Part shown: positions 32,143 through 40,992 of the stretch, piece by piece
Layout: each line of letters opens with the position of its first letter
Numbering within the stretch: the first letter of the stretch is position 1
Source: Liquorilactobacillus nagelii DSM 13675
Lineage (GTDB): Bacteria > Bacillota > Bacilli > Lactobacillales > Lactobacillaceae
Assembly (NCBI RefSeq): GCF_019444005.1
Contig: NZ_CP049304.1
Location: 1,178,001-1,242,000, forward strand
Direction of reading: 5' to 3'
DNA length: 64,000 bases
Notes under the pieces: generated by a model
Database searches by the model: none
Told to the model about the DNA's origin: nothing
The model's input: the letters and a program-made list of their open reading frames with translations, nothing else
Program-made: the position numbers and the translations under genes

Positions 32143-32231
32143 AAAATTTTTCCTCTCATAAGTAATCAATATAATCATAGCACCATCAAATTCCACGGTC
32201 TATTTTTCTTTTTTAATTACTAAATTAATTA

Positions 32232-32270
32232 GTGAAAAAAAGCGCAGCATTCGGCTGCGCTTTTTTCACA
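32232..32270. terminator. Bidirectional intrinsic terminator
   Basis: Perfect stem GTGAAAAAAAGCGCAGC / GCTGCGCTTTTTTCAC around an ATTCG loop, with A/T tracts on both sides. It lies 14 nt after the stop of the small gene at 32285 and upstream of the MFS gene. Confidence 0.92.
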
Positions 32271-32284
32271 TTTTAATTCATTCT

Positions 32285-32548
32285 CTAATCATCTAAATCG
32301 CGTTCAATATTCAAACCATAAAGTTTGCTCACCGGTTCATTTTTGTTAGCCGGATGTACAACTAAGATTGTTGTCGCACCTTTACTGCTGACATAACCAG
32401 CAAATTCAGCCACTTCTTCAACTTGATAAGCCAAGCCATCCGAATTATATATATACTGACCAGCAACTGGCATACTTTCGAAGTAAACTTTATTCATCCG
32501 ATAATATTCGTTTTCACCATCATGCATTACCAATACAACTTTAAACAA
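32285..32548 (-). CDS. Hypothetical small acidic protein
   Basis: An 87-residue protein that I cannot assign to a family. TGGAGGGGATATTT precedes the TTG at 32548 (FKVVLVMHDGENEYY); the ATG at 32563 lies too close to serve. It is predicted soluble, with a YxVEEVAEFAGYVSSKGATTILVV core that suggests alternating strands, and an acidic C-terminus ERDLDD. It is followed by a terminator. The amino-acid ABC transporter upstream shares the strand, 62 nt away. Confidence 0.72.
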   Translation of the reverse strand: MFKVVLVMHDGENEYYRMNKVYFESMPVAGQYIYNSDGLAYQVEEVAEFAGYVSSKGATTILVVHPANKNEPVSKLYGLNIERDLDD

Positions 32549-32610
32549 AAATATCCCCTCCATCCAGCAAAAACAACCAAATTAATAGCTAGATGAGCAA
32601 CTTTCAAAAC

Positions 32611-33351
32611 TTAGACATTAATTACCTTATCTAAGAACGCTTTGGTTCGATCATGCTGTGGTTGATCAAAAACTTCAGCAGGTTTTCCTTCTTCAACAAC
32701 CTTGCCATCAGCCATGAAAACCACTCGATCAGCTACTTCTTTAGCAAACCCCATTTCATGAGTAACCACCACCATGGTCATGCCTTCTTTAGCCAACTTT
32801 TTCATAACCTCTAAAACGTCGCCAACCATTTCTGGATCAAGCGCTGAAGTTGGTTCATCAAATAACATTATATCAGGTTTCATAGCAAGTGCACGAGCAA
32901 TTGCTACCCGCTGTTTTTGACCACCAGACAATGAACGTGGCATAGCGTTATATTTATCTTCCAAACCAACTGTTTTCAGTAATTTTTTTGCTTGTTCTGC
33001 AGCTGCATCTTTTGAAAGCTTTCCTAATTCAACTGGTGCTAAAGCAATATTTTGCTCAACCGTTAAATTGTTAAATAAATTAAAATGTTGAAAAACCATC
33101 CCGATGTTCTCACGTGCTTGGTCAATATTTGTCTTGGGATCGCTGATATCTTTCCCATCAATAATAATTTTCCCAGAAGTTGGATCTTCTAGGCGATTCA
33201 AACAACGTAATAAAGTACTTTTTCCTGAACCCGATGGCCCAATCAAAACTACTACTTCGTTATTCGCCACTTCAAAATCAATTCCTTTTAAAACATGGTT
33301 ATCACCGTAGTTTTTTACTAAATCTTTTACATCTACTTTTAATTCAGTCAT
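32611..33351 (-). CDS. Polar amino-acid ABC transporter ATP-binding protein
   Basis: ATPase partner of the fused receptor-permease encoded just upstream. It has Walker [10 protein letters not shown], the Q-loop in MVFQHFNLF, signature [16 protein letters not shown], Walker [15 protein letters not shown], and H-loop VVTHEMGFA. With 246 residues it is a standard GlnQ-type subunit. Its ATG shares one base with the stop of the permease gene. The most likely substrate is glutamine or another polar amino acid. Confidence 0.93.
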   Translation of the reverse strand: MTELKVDVKDLVKNYGDNHVLKGIDFEVANNEVVVLIGPSGSGKSTLLRCLNRLEDPTSGKIIIDGKDISDPKTNIDQARENIGMVFQHFNLFNNLTVEQNIALAPVELGKLSKDAAAEQAKKLLKTVGLEDKYNAMPRSLSGGQKQRVAIARALAMKPDIMLFDEPTSALDPEMVGDVLEVMKKLAKEGMTMVVVTHEMGFAKEVADRVVFMADGKVVEEGKPAEVFDQPQHDRTKAFLDKVINV

Positions 33352-34805
33352 TAGTTATTGATCCTCCGTTCTACCCATTTTGATAACAAGGTCAAGATTG
33401 TAATCAACAGTAAATAAATCACTGCAACAATCGTCCAAACTTTAAATCCCTGTAAATTTCTGGCAATAATAATTTTACCAGTTTGTGTCAGTTCCAAAAT
33501 TCCGATAATTGATAAAATTGAAGTATCCTTTAACGTGATAATAAACTGATTAATGAATGAAGGAATCATAATTTTGATTCCTTGTGGCAAAACGATTTTT
33601 TGCATCGCCTTGCTAAATGGTAACCCTAAACTGCGGGCTGCTTCCATTTGACCAGCATCAACCGCTTCAATTCCTCCTTTAACAAATGCCGCTGTATAGG
33701 CACCTTCGTTCAAGGTCAAGGTAATAATTCCGGCAACAAATGCTGGAATTTTAGAACCGGTTAAGCTTGGAACTCCATTATAAATGAAAAGTGCCAAAAC
33801 CAGCAATGGCAGTCCACGGAAAATGTAAATGATCGTTGTCGACAAGCCCCGCGAAAATTTATTTGGAATAACGCCTAATAAACCAATCAGAATTCCAAAA
33901 ATGGTTGCAAAAATAATTGATAAAATCGTTAATTTGAGTGTTTCTAAAATACCAGTCCAAATAGCTTGACGATTCTGTTTAATCAGACCAATAAAAGTAT
34001 TACTTTCAGCATCCTTTTGTTCGTTAGCCTTCTTGGTTGAAGAAGTAGCTGCTGCACCAGTATACTTCTTGATAATTTGATCATATTTGCCATTTTTCTT
34101 TAATTTCGCTAAACCTTGATTAAACATCTTCAATAATTCTTGATTTTGGCCTTTCTTAACAGCAAAGCCATATTGACCAATATCAGCTGGTTTAGTTACT
34201 ATCTTCAGACCTAAGCCCGTTTTAACACCATAATTTAAAACCGCACTATCATCAAAACAAGCTGCCGAATTACCAGTTTTAACATCATTATAAACATTAT
34301 CAGAATCGTCAAAGGTCACAACCTTAAAGCCATATTTATCTTTAAGTGAATTGGCATAAGTTGCACCTTGCGTCCCTGTTTTAACAGCAACTCTTTTTCC
34401 TTTCAAATCTTGCAAACCTTTGATACCGCTTTTGGGAGCAACAGCCATCACAATGCCAGATTGATAATATGCATTTGAAAAATCAAAAGTCTGCTTGCGT
34501 TCATCGGTAATCGTCATTCCAGCAATTACACCATCAATTTGACCAGAACTGACAGATTGAACAGCTGCGTTGAATCCCAAGGGCTTAATTTTAATTTTAA
34601 AGCCCTCTTCTTTAGCAATTGAGCGAATCAGTTCCATGTCGATTCCAACATACTTATTATTGGAATTTGCATAAACAAATGGTGGAAATGTTACGTCAGT
34701 CCCAATTGTATATGTTTTTTCAGCATGAACTGGTGCCTGACCACTAAAGAAGAATGCCACTGCGGCAATCAATGTCAGACAAAAAAATACAAATCTTTTT
34801 TTCAT
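33351..34805 (-). CDS. Fused amino-acid binding protein-permease (GlnP-like)
   Basis: One polypeptide carries an N-terminal signal peptide (about 1-29), a single type II substrate-binding domain (about 30-255, [17 protein letters not shown]...), a linker rich in Ser/Lys/Asn, and a permease domain with about five helices (from about 280) including the EAA loop around [21 protein letters not shown]. Lactococcal GlnP has two binding domains; this one has one. The ATG at 34805 has GGGAGAAG in front; the start at 34820 overlaps that site. Confidence 0.92.
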   Translation of the reverse strand: MKKRFVFFCLTLIAAVAFFFSGQAPVHAEKTYTIGTDVTFPPFVYANSNNKYVGIDMELIRSIAKEEGFKIKIKPLGFNAAVQSVSSGQIDGVIAGMTITDERKQTFDFSNAYYQSGIVMAVAPKSGIKGLQDLKGKRVAVKTGTQGATYANSLKDKYGFKVVTFDDSDNVYNDVKTGNSAACFDDSAVLNYGVKTGLGLKIVTKPADIGQYGFAVKKGQNQELLKMFNQGLAKLKKNGKYDQIIKKYTGAAATSSTKKANEQKDAESNTFIGLIKQNRQAIWTGILETLKLTILSIIFATIFGILIGLLGVIPNKFSRGLSTTIIYIFRGLPLLVLALFIYNGVPSLTGSKIPAFVAGIITLTLNEGAYTAAFVKGGIEAVDAGQMEAARSLGLPFSKAMQKIVLPQGIKIMIPSFINQFIITLKDTSILSIIGILELTQTGKIIIARNLQGFKVWTIVAVIYLLLITILTLLSKWVERRINN

Positions 34806-34844
34806 GATATCTTCTCCCATTTCTTAATATAATATTAAAAGTAT

Positions 34845-34881
34845 ATCATAAAAATGCCATCAAGATGTCAAATGGCATTTT
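34845..34881 (-). promoter_or_regulatory. Promoter with overlapping operator-like inverted repeat
   Basis: On the minus strand TTGACA (34866-34871) is followed after 15 nt by TATGAT (34845-34850), about 40 nt upstream of the permease start. A perfect 10-bp inverted repeat, AAAATGCCAT (34851-34860) and ATGGCATTTT (34872-34881), flanks the -35 hexamer. It could be an operator, or an RNA hairpin if transcription started further up. Confidence 0.55.
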
Positions 34882-34898
34882 GATAGCGCTTTATCAAA
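34878..34898. promoter_or_regulatory. Second inverted repeat, TTTTGATA-N5-TTATCAAA
   Basis: Near-perfect half-sites TTTTGATA (34878-34885) and TTATCAAA (34891-34898) flank GCGCT. The centre resembles a cre site, but the spacing between the conserved TG and CA is 2 nt too long. It lies directly upstream of the amino-acid transporter promoter, so a regulator site is plausible. Confidence 0.35.
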
Positions 34899-35002
34899 CT
34901 TAATTAGTTTTTTTTCAAAGATTTAAAGTTGTTTGACTTTCTTTTCCAAAACAAAAATCTTATTTGCTGACAAATAATTAAATTATAAAGTTGACAAAAT
35001 AA

Positions 35003-35031
35003 TTGACTTTTTACCATTTTATTCGTATGTT
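35003..35031 (+). promoter_or_regulatory. Promoter of the TIM-barrel protein gene
   Basis: TTGACT (35003-35008), 17-nt spacer, TATGTT (35026-35031), about 32 nt before the ATG. A second TTGACA lies 12 nt upstream of it. Confidence 0.5.
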
Positions 35032-35062
35032 TTGAGAGAAAAGAAAAAAGGAGCAATTAGAT

Positions 35063-35776
35063 ATGTCAGAAATTAAATTTAATAATCGTAAAGAAGTCCC
35101 CAGCTTAACTTCTAAATTGCGTGGTGATATTGTTTCAGCTCCAGCTGTTATTCGAAATGCCTCAGGAATAAATCTCTATGGTAAACGAATTAAAAGTATT
35201 ATCTATACAATGGATGTTGCTGTAATTGCCAATTGCAATGCCGATGCTGTTTTAGCAGTCTATCCTTGGACACCTAATACCAAAATACTTGAGGCCATTT
35301 CGACGGTTTCTAATGTCCCAATTTTAGCCGGAATTGGTGGGGGGTTAACCAAAGGGCTGCGTTCAGCAACAATTGGCTTTTTTGCTGAAGAAAGTGGGGC
35401 TCAAGCGGTTGTTTTAAACGCTCCAACCACAATTGATACAATCATTGGAGTTGGAAAAGTAGTCGACATTCCTATCATCTATACTATTGTCAATCAAAGT
35501 GTTGATTTGCATGAACGAATCAACGCTGGAGTCAAGGCATTCAATATTGCGGGTGGTAAAGAAACAGCTAACTTGGTTAAGTGGGTCCGCAACGAAATTC
35601 AAGATTATGCACCAAATTTTCCAATCATTGCTTCTGGTGGTAAAACTGCTGAACAAATTCAACAAACAATTGATGCTGGTGCTAATGCAATTACCTTCAC
35701 TGCTTATGGCGTGACAGAGGCAACTTTCCAGAAGAAGATGGAACTCTATCGCCAACAAAACAGTCACGAAAAATAA
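35063..35776 (+). CDS. TIM-barrel protein of unknown function
   Basis: A 237-residue protein with the repeating strand-helix pattern of a phosphate-binding (beta/alpha)8 barrel. Glycine-rich strand ends are visible: VPILAGIGGGLTKGLR near 88-103, KAFNIAGGKETANL near 160 and PIIASGGKTAEQIQQ near 190. The last two are where such barrels bind phosphate or FMN. There is no motif that fixes a reaction. It belongs to a group of conserved lactic-acid-bacterial hypothetical proteins. The start follows AAAGGAGCAATTAGAT. Confidence 0.72.
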   Translation: MSEIKFNNRKEVPSLTSKLRGDIVSAPAVIRNASGINLYGKRIKSIIYTMDVAVIANCNADAVLAVYPWTPNTKILEAISTVSNVPILAGIGGGLTKGLRSATIGFFAEESGAQAVVLNAPTTIDTIIGVGKVVDIPIIYTIVNQSVDLHERINAGVKAFNIAGGKETANLVKWVRNEIQDYAPNFPIIASGGKTAEQIQQTIDAGANAITFTAYGVTEATFQKKMELYRQQNSHEK

Positions 35777-35787
35777 ATTCAAAAAAA

Positions 35788-35835
35788 AATCGGTGGTTCA
35801 ACTAGCTATCAAGCCAGCTTACCAACCGATTTTTT
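35788..35835. terminator. Bidirectional terminator
   Basis: AATCGGTGGT (35788-35797) pairs with ACCAACCGATT (35821-35831) with one bulged A, with a long loop and A/T tracts on both sides. It lies between convergent genes. Confidence 0.75.
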
Positions 35836-35836
35836 A

Positions 35837-36019
35837 TTAGACACCTTGGAAATAACGATGACCACCCAGTAACAAAAATAACACCAACCAAAGCCACCAT
35901 AAACCAAAGAATAATTTTAAACCAATTACGATCAAGATTAGCGGAATTATAAAACTAAAAATTCCCTTAAAAATCTTCCAACAAAGCCAGATCATTAAAA
36001 TGATCATCAAAGTTATCAT
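35837..36019 (-). CDS. Small membrane protein
   Basis: A 60-residue, almost entirely hydrophobic protein with two probable membrane helices (about 3-34 and 36-53) and a short GGHRYFQGV tail. GGGAGAATTTTTAA stands before the ATG and a terminator follows the stop, which supports a real gene. Its composition is rich in Trp, Leu and Ile. Phage-shock (PspG/PspB) and LiaI-like proteins look similar, but I cannot assign it. Confidence 0.6.
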   Translation of the reverse strand: MITLMIILMIWLCWKIFKGIFSFIIPLILIVIGLKLFFGLWWLWLVLFLLLGGHRYFQGV

Positions 36020-36080
36020 TTAAAAATTCTCCCAACCATTCAAATTAAATTTTATTCACCGTAATTTGGATAATAAAATT

Positions 36081-36272
36081 TTAACACGGCTGCTTATTTG
36101 AAATCGGACGCAAACTTTTAATCTGACTTGCAGCAACTAGATGCCCATCAACCATCACCGAACCATTAGTGATCATCAACCGATTTATTTGTCGGAAGAT
36201 TTCCGTAAAACCGGTATTAAATTTCTGGTGCAATCTTTTACCATCAACCAATTCAAATTCAACTACTGTCAT
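36081..36272 (-). CDS. Hypothetical small protein
   Basis: A 63-residue protein preceded by an excellent ribosome site (AGGAGGGATGTTTC). It has no membrane helix; the pattern VVEFELVDGKRLHQKF...GSVMVDGHLVAASQIKSLRPI suggests a small beta-barrel-like fold. It lies 61 nt upstream of the small membrane protein in the same direction, so the two may be co-transcribed. I do not recognise it. Confidence 0.65.
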   Translation of the reverse strand: MTVVEFELVDGKRLHQKFNTGFTEIFRQINRLMITNGSVMVDGHLVAASQIKSLRPISNKQPC

Positions 36273-36449
36273 GAAACATCCCTCCTGCCTATAACTTAAA
36301 ACTTTATGATAACTAAATTATATCATCATTTCTGAGCAATTAATTCAAATTAAACCGAACGTAAGAAAAAAATTTATTTTTTTTAATTCTCTTAATATTT
36401 CAAAGCAAATCTTAAAGTTGGCTTTCGAGTATTTAGTTGCATCTTCTAA

Positions 36450-37895
36450 CTAGCTTTTCATCTTTTTGGCAAGTTCTCGCAGTTTTGAACGACTAATTTT
36501 ATGACTCGCTGTTCTTGGCAGATGATCCACCCAGATAAACTGCTGAGGAACTTTATAGTGAGCTAAATGTTGGCGGCCAAAGCTTAACAACAGCTGGTAA
36601 TTAATTGGCTTCTGAGTGGAGTAAAAAGCCCACGGCACCTGACCCCACTTTTCATCATTAACTCCAATAACCGCTATTTCTTGAATTGACGAGAACTGTT
36701 GATAAACGGCTTCAATTTCTTGAGGAAAAATATTCTCTCCACCAGAAATTAGCATCTCATCCTTGCGACCACAAATATACAAAAAACCAGTTTGATCAAA
36801 ACGACCAATATCGCCGGTTTTAAACCAACCATCTGCTGTCATTTTTTGAGAAAACCCGTTCGAATCATCCAAATAACCAGCAGCTAAATTCGGTCCCTTT
36901 AATTGAATCTCACCAATCGGTTTGGCTGCTAATCTTACTTGGATTGGAAACAGCGGTTTGCCAACTGAACCCAAATGTCGTTCAGCCTCCGTAAAATTCA
37001 AAGCAACAACTTGCGAACACGTTTCCGTCATTCCATAAGATTGGACAACTGGCAAGTTTTTTTGCTGGCAAGTTTTTAATGTAGCTGCATCAATCGGACC
37101 ACCACCTAATAAAAAGCCCCGAAAATGCTGTTGATAACCTTTTGCAGGATAAACTTTTAAGAGACGCTGCAGCATTTGTGGCACAACTGACATCAAAGTT
37201 ACTGGATAATCTTGCAACTGCTGGGTTACTTCCACTGCAGAAAAATGCTGAACTAGAAGAATACCCATTCCATAAATTAAGCTACGCATCATAATTGATA
37301 GCCCGCTAATGTGAAAAATTGGCAATGCACACAGCCACAGTTCATTAGTATCTAAACCCAGGTTAAAAGCCGAACCTACCGCCGAATAAAAATGATTTTG
37401 AAAAGTTTGCTTGACTCCATGCGGTTGACCGGTTGTTCCGGAGGTAAACATAATTGAGGCTAATTGATCAGGTAAAAATTCTGCCACCGGGACTATCGTT
37501 TGAGCCTTTGAGGTGGTCATTTGTTTCAAACTAATCAATTTTACTTTTACATCCACCTTTAACTGAGTTGCTAAATTATCATCAACAATTAAAGCTCTTG
37601 GCTGTCCTATTTTAAGCTGACGTTGTAATTCTATCCTACTCAAGCGCCAATTTAATAACAGAGGTACCAAACCTAACTGCTGTAAGGCTAGTATTACCAA
37701 GTAACCAGTTGAATCATTTTTTACTAATACAGCAATGCGGGTTTGCCTAGGTAGTTCTCCTAGCAGAGTAGTTATCTGTCCAGCAGTTTGTAAAACCTTT
37801 TCAGTTAGTTGAGCAAACGTCCATTGTTCAGCAGCAGTAATTAAGGCTATTTTGTCTGGGTTTATTTGCGATTGTTTTATCAACCAATTTTGCAA
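36450..37895 (-). CDS. menE: o-Succinylbenzoate-CoA ligase MenE
   Basis: An adenylate-forming enzyme that activates o-succinylbenzoate for menaquinone/DHNA synthesis. The nucleotide motif is IMFTSGTTGQPHGVKQT (about 149-165), the later QSYGMTETCSQ and the hinge GWFKTGDIGRFD are present, and the C-terminal Lys is in LPRTASHKISR. It has 481 residues. The start is TTG after GAGGTGTAAAAA. Adjacency to menB fixes the substrate better than sequence alone. It is likely co-transcribed after menB (34 nt). Confidence 0.92.
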   Translation of the reverse strand: MQNWLIKQSQINPDKIALITAAEQWTFAQLTEKVLQTAGQITTLLGELPRQTRIAVLVKNDSTGYLVILALQQLGLVPLLLNWRLSRIELQRQLKIGQPRALIVDDNLATQLKVDVKVKLISLKQMTTSKAQTIVPVAEFLPDQLASIMFTSGTTGQPHGVKQTFQNHFYSAVGSAFNLGLDTNELWLCALPIFHISGLSIMMRSLIYGMGILLVQHFSAVEVTQQLQDYPVTLMSVVPQMLQRLLKVYPAKGYQQHFRGFLLGGGPIDAATLKTCQQKNLPVVQSYGMTETCSQVVALNFTEAERHLGSVGKPLFPIQVRLAAKPIGEIQLKGPNLAAGYLDDSNGFSQKMTADGWFKTGDIGRFDQTGFLYICGRKDEMLISGGENIFPQEIEAVYQQFSSIQEIAVIGVNDEKWGQVPWAFYSTQKPINYQLLLSFGRQHLAHYKVPQQFIWVDHLPRTASHKISRSKLRELAKKMKS

Positions 37896-37929
37896 TTTTT
37901 ACACCTCATTGCTTTTAACAACTGCCAGA

Positions 37930-38748
37930 TCAAGGAAATTTAGGAAATTGATCAAAATCTGGTTGGCGTTTTTGATTAAACGCATCGCGTCCTTCTTTAG
38001 CTTCGTCGCTAGTGTAATATAACATCGTTGCATCGCCGGCAAATTGCTGTAACCCTGCTAAGCCATCAGTATCAGCATTCATCGCCGCTTTGATAAAACG
38101 TAAAGCTGTCGGTGACTTTGTCAATATTTCATCGCACCATTTCAAAGTTTCCGTTTCAACATCAGCTAACGGCACCACTTTATTAATCCAATTCATCCGA
38201 TAAGCTTCATCAGCCGTGTACCAATGATTTAAAAACCAAACTTCTTTAGCTCTTTTATGACCAATAACTCGCGCTAAATATCCAGAACCGTATCCGGCAT
38301 CAAAACTACCAACTTTAGGACCGGTTTGACCGAATTTGGCATTGTCTGCTGCAATTGTTAAGTCACAGACCAGCTGTAAGACGTTACCCCCACCAACTGA
38401 CCAGCCCTTAACCATCGCAATTACCGGTTTAGGAATAATTCGAATCAAGTGTTGCAAATCTAATACGTTCAACCGGGGAATTTGATCTTTGCCAACATAA
38501 CCGCCATTCCCCCGGATACCCTGATCACCACCCGAACTAAAGGCTAAATCGCCCGCACCTGTCAAAATAATCACACCAATTGAGCTATCATCTCGGCACT
38601 GATTAAAAGCATCAATCAATTCCATAATCGTCAAAGGAGTAAAGGCATTTCTTTTTTCTGGCCGATTGATTGTGAGCTTAGCGATTTTTCCGGTCCTTTC
38701 AAATAATATTTCTTGGTAATCTTTAACTTTTTGCCATTTACGACTCAT
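37930..38748 (-). CDS. menB: 1,4-Dihydroxy-2-naphthoyl-CoA synthase MenB
   Basis: A crotonase-fold enzyme that closes the second ring of o-succinylbenzoyl-CoA to DHNA-CoA. It has the oxyanion segments [16 protein letters not shown] and [13 protein letters not shown], and the MenB-specific [17 protein letters not shown]. Of its 272 residues, the C-terminal tail [18 protein letters not shown] is typical. It is divergent from the thioesterase gene, with 56 nt between. Confidence 0.95.
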   Translation of the reverse strand: MSRKWQKVKDYQEILFERTGKIAKLTINRPEKRNAFTPLTIMELIDAFNQCRDDSSIGVIILTGAGDLAFSSGGDQGIRGNGGYVGKDQIPRLNVLDLQHLIRIIPKPVIAMVKGWSVGGGNVLQLVCDLTIAADNAKFGQTGPKVGSFDAGYGSGYLARVIGHKRAKEVWFLNHWYTADEAYRMNWINKVVPLADVETETLKWCDEILTKSPTALRFIKAAMNADTDGLAGLQQFAGDATMLYYTSDEAKEGRDAFNQKRQPDFDQFPKFP

Positions 38749-38804
38749 GTTATCGATCCTTTCTGCTAAAATAGATTTTAAAGTAAACTCGGGAGGCGAT
38801 ATTT

Positions 38805-39185
38805 ATGAATTTGCTGGAAAATCTCGGCATCAAAATTGAACAAAACACAGTTGCAGAAACGGTTATTTCAGTTGAAATCACCCCGAAACTGCTACAGCCT
38901 TATGGCCTGGTCCATGGTGGAATTAATGCTGTTTTAGCCGAAACAGCTGCCAGCTTAGCAGCTAATCAATTTGCCCCAACTGGACAAGTAGCAGTAGGTG
39001 TTGACTTGACCACACATCATTTGCGTGCGCTTTCAAGTGGAAAAATCATTGCTCACGCTTACCCGCTACATCTGGGTCAGCGATTACAAACTTGGGAAGT
39101 TAAAACCTTTGCCGCTAAAACTGAAAAACTTTCAAGTATCAGTACCGTTACTACTTGCTTACAGCCACATCCTATTAAACAGTAA
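38805..39185 (+). CDS. Hotdog thioesterase, probable DHNA-CoA thioesterase MenI
   Basis: A 126-residue PaaI/4HBT-type hotdog thioesterase. YGLVHGGINAVLAETAAS (33-50) holds the HGG motif and the catalytic acid Glu46, and THHLRALSSGKIIAHAYPLH is the usual second half. Being divergent from menB-menE, hydrolysis of DHNA-CoA to DHNA is the likely reaction, by context. The start ATG follows GGGAGGCGATATTT. Confidence 0.85.
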   Translation: MNLLENLGIKIEQNTVAETVISVEITPKLLQPYGLVHGGINAVLAETAASLAANQFAPTGQVAVGVDLTTHHLRALSSGKIIAHAYPLHLGQRLQTWEVKTFAAKTEKLSSISTVTTCLQPHPIKQ

Positions 39186-39263
39186 GAAACTTTCAGTTCA
39201 AAAATATCGTCCACTATTTAATTTTAACACGTTGTTTTAATAAGCCAAATAATTTAGCCAAAT

Positions 39264-39319
39264 TTTAAAAAATCAACCTCCCTGCCTGAACGATCGTAGT
39301 TGGCTGAGAGGTTGATTTT
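39264..39319 (-). terminator. Terminator of the trp remnant operon
   Basis: AATCAACCTC (39271-39280) pairs with GAGGTTGATT, and the minus strand then runs into TTTTTT. It lies about 20 nt after the trpA stop. Confidence 0.85.
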
Positions 39320-39335
39320 AGGAGTTTTCATCTAG

Positions 39336-40127
39336 CTAATTAATTGCCGCTTTGAGTTCACGGACATAGTGATCTAACTTGTCTGATACGGTTTCATCTT
39401 TTGCTGCAATTAACTGTACAATTGCTGAGCCGACAATTACTCCATCAGCAATAGCTGCTACATCTGCAGCTTGTTTGGCAGTGTGAATTCCAAAACCCAC
39501 AGCAATTGGCAAATCGGTTGCTTGCCGAATTTGAGCAAGCATTTTAGTCAAATTAGTTTTAATTTCCTCTCTGGTTCCAGTAACACCCATCGAAGAAACT
39601 GCATAAACAAATCCGCTCGTTCCAGCAACTACTTGTGGAATTCGTTTGCCCGATGTTGGTGCCACTAATGGAATTAGTGCACAACCATATTTCTGGGCAA
39701 AAGGTAAAACTTCGGCTCGTTCTTCAGCCGGTAAGTCAGGAATAATTAAACCGCCAATTTGTAACTCAGCACAGCGTTTAAAAAATCGTTCATAGCCATA
39801 CTTAAAAACATTATTCAAATAAACTAACAATGCAAGGGGAACCTGACTCTTCTGCCGCACAGCCGTTACCAACTCAAAAACTCTTTCAGTTGTCATTCCA
39901 GCAGCAAACGCTCGTAAATCTGCCGCTTGAATCACAGGTCCATCAGCTACTGGATCGCTAAACGGAATTCCAATTTCAATAATATCCGTCCCGGCTTGAG
40001 CAAGTGTCAGTATTTCAGCTACCGATTGTTCAAAGCTGGGATCTCCAGCAGTTACAAAACCGATTAAAGCTTTTCGATTTTTTGGAAAAGCGTTGGTTAA
40101 TGTTGTTTCTGGTTTTAATTTAGTCAT
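39336..40127 (-). CDS. trpA: Tryptophan synthase alpha chain (orphaned)
   Basis: Cleaves indole-3-glycerol phosphate to indole and glyceraldehyde 3-phosphate, normally inside an alpha2-beta2 complex. The ATG at 40127 follows GGGGGAAG and overlaps the preceding stop by 8 nt (263 residues). The catalytic Glu51 (EIGIPFSDP) and Asp62 (VADGP) are both present, and the phosphate loop GFGIHT...[10 protein letters not shown] is intact. The beta-chain gene before it is reduced to its C-terminal half, so this subunit has no complete local partner. No decay is visible in trpA itself. Confidence 0.93.
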   Translation of the reverse strand: MTKLKPETTLTNAFPKNRKALIGFVTAGDPSFEQSVAEILTLAQAGTDIIEIGIPFSDPVADGPVIQAADLRAFAAGMTTERVFELVTAVRQKSQVPLALLVYLNNVFKYGYERFFKRCAELQIGGLIIPDLPAEERAEVLPFAQKYGCALIPLVAPTSGKRIPQVVAGTSGFVYAVSSMGVTGTREEIKTNLTKMLAQIRQATDLPIAVGFGIHTAKQAADVAAIADGVIVGSAIVQLIAAKDETVSDKLDHYVRELKAAIN

Positions 40128-40971
40128 AGATTTTCTTCCCCCGATAACGTGCAATTGCTGCCACATCTTTGTCGCCACGCCCAGATAAATTGCAGACAAT
40201 GATTTGGTCTGGCCGCATGGTTGGTGCTAATTTACGAACATAAGCTACCGCATGACAACTTTCAATTGCTGCGATAATTCCTTCTTCACGGGCAACATAT
40301 TCAAAAGCCGCTACCGCTTCATCATCAGTGATTCCAACATATTCTGCTCGCTTTGCAGCTGCCAATGCTGCATGTTGTGGGCCAATTCCCGGATAGTCAA
40401 GGCCGGCTGAGATTGAATACACCTCATCAATTTGTCCATCATTATTTTGCAGAAAAATAGATTTCATGCCGTGAAAAATTCCGGTGCTGCCGCGTTCAAT
40501 TGTGGCTGCATGTTGATCAGTATCGACGCCTTTTCCAGCGGCTTCACAGCCGATTAGTCTAACTGTTGGATCAGCAATAAAATGATAAAAAGCTCCCATT
40601 GCATTACTCCCTCCACCAACACAAGCAACTACCGCATCAGGTAATTTACCTGTCTCTGCCAGTAATTGTTTTTTAATTTCTTGACTGATTATCGCTTGGA
40701 AATCAGCCACCATTGCTGGAAAAGGTGCAGGTCCCATAACCGATCCGATTACATAATGTGTATCAGTTGTTCTCCGACTCCATTCTTGCATTGCCGCAGC
40801 AGCTCCAGCGATTTCATCAATTGTTTCACCTTTAGCTGTTAGGGCCGTTAAAAACGCAGCAATCTGAATGTCTGATACTTGCCCCGTCATAATTTCATTA
40901 ATTGCTGCAGCTGTCTTTTGATAACTTAGGTCTTTTCCGGCTACCACTTGTTGAATTGCATCTTTAATCAT
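40120..40971 (-). pseudogene. In-frame trpD'-'trpB deletion fusion
   Basis: One open frame of 283 codons encodes two pieces. Residues 1-about 60 ([19 protein letters not shown] ... [19 protein letters not shown]) are the N-terminal helical domain of anthranilate phosphoribosyltransferase TrpD. From about 62 ([19 protein letters not shown]) to the end it is the C-terminal half of tryptophan synthase beta, including the PLP-phosphate loop [11 protein letters not shown] (118-128). The catalytic part of TrpD, all of trpC and trpF (if the usual order held), and the TrpB N-terminal half with its PLP Lys are gone. The join near residues 58-63 (AAMQE) falls where both families carry an A-M-R/Q-E motif. 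It starts after AGGAGGGTAAATAAA and overlaps trpA. It cannot be a working TrpB. Confidence 0.88.
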
Positions 40972-40992
40972 TTTATTTACCCTCCTAAATTT

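Noticed and set aside
34881..34896. TGATAGCGCTTTATCA as a cre site
   Set aside because: The distance between the outer TG and CA is two bases longer than the cre consensus, so it is kept only as an unassigned inverted repeat.
35414..35782. 122-codon open frame opposite the TIM-barrel gene
   Set aside because: Shadow frame; low-complexity Asn/Ile-rich product and no independent support.
36411..36449. Possible fourth repeat copy near the menE stop
   Set aside because: Only a GTATTTA-like match was seen, too short to support homology.
40120..40971. Fusion gene as a bifunctional TrpD-TrpB enzyme
   Set aside because: Both halves lack their catalytic parts, including the PLP lysine of TrpB and the PRPP-binding domain of TrpD.
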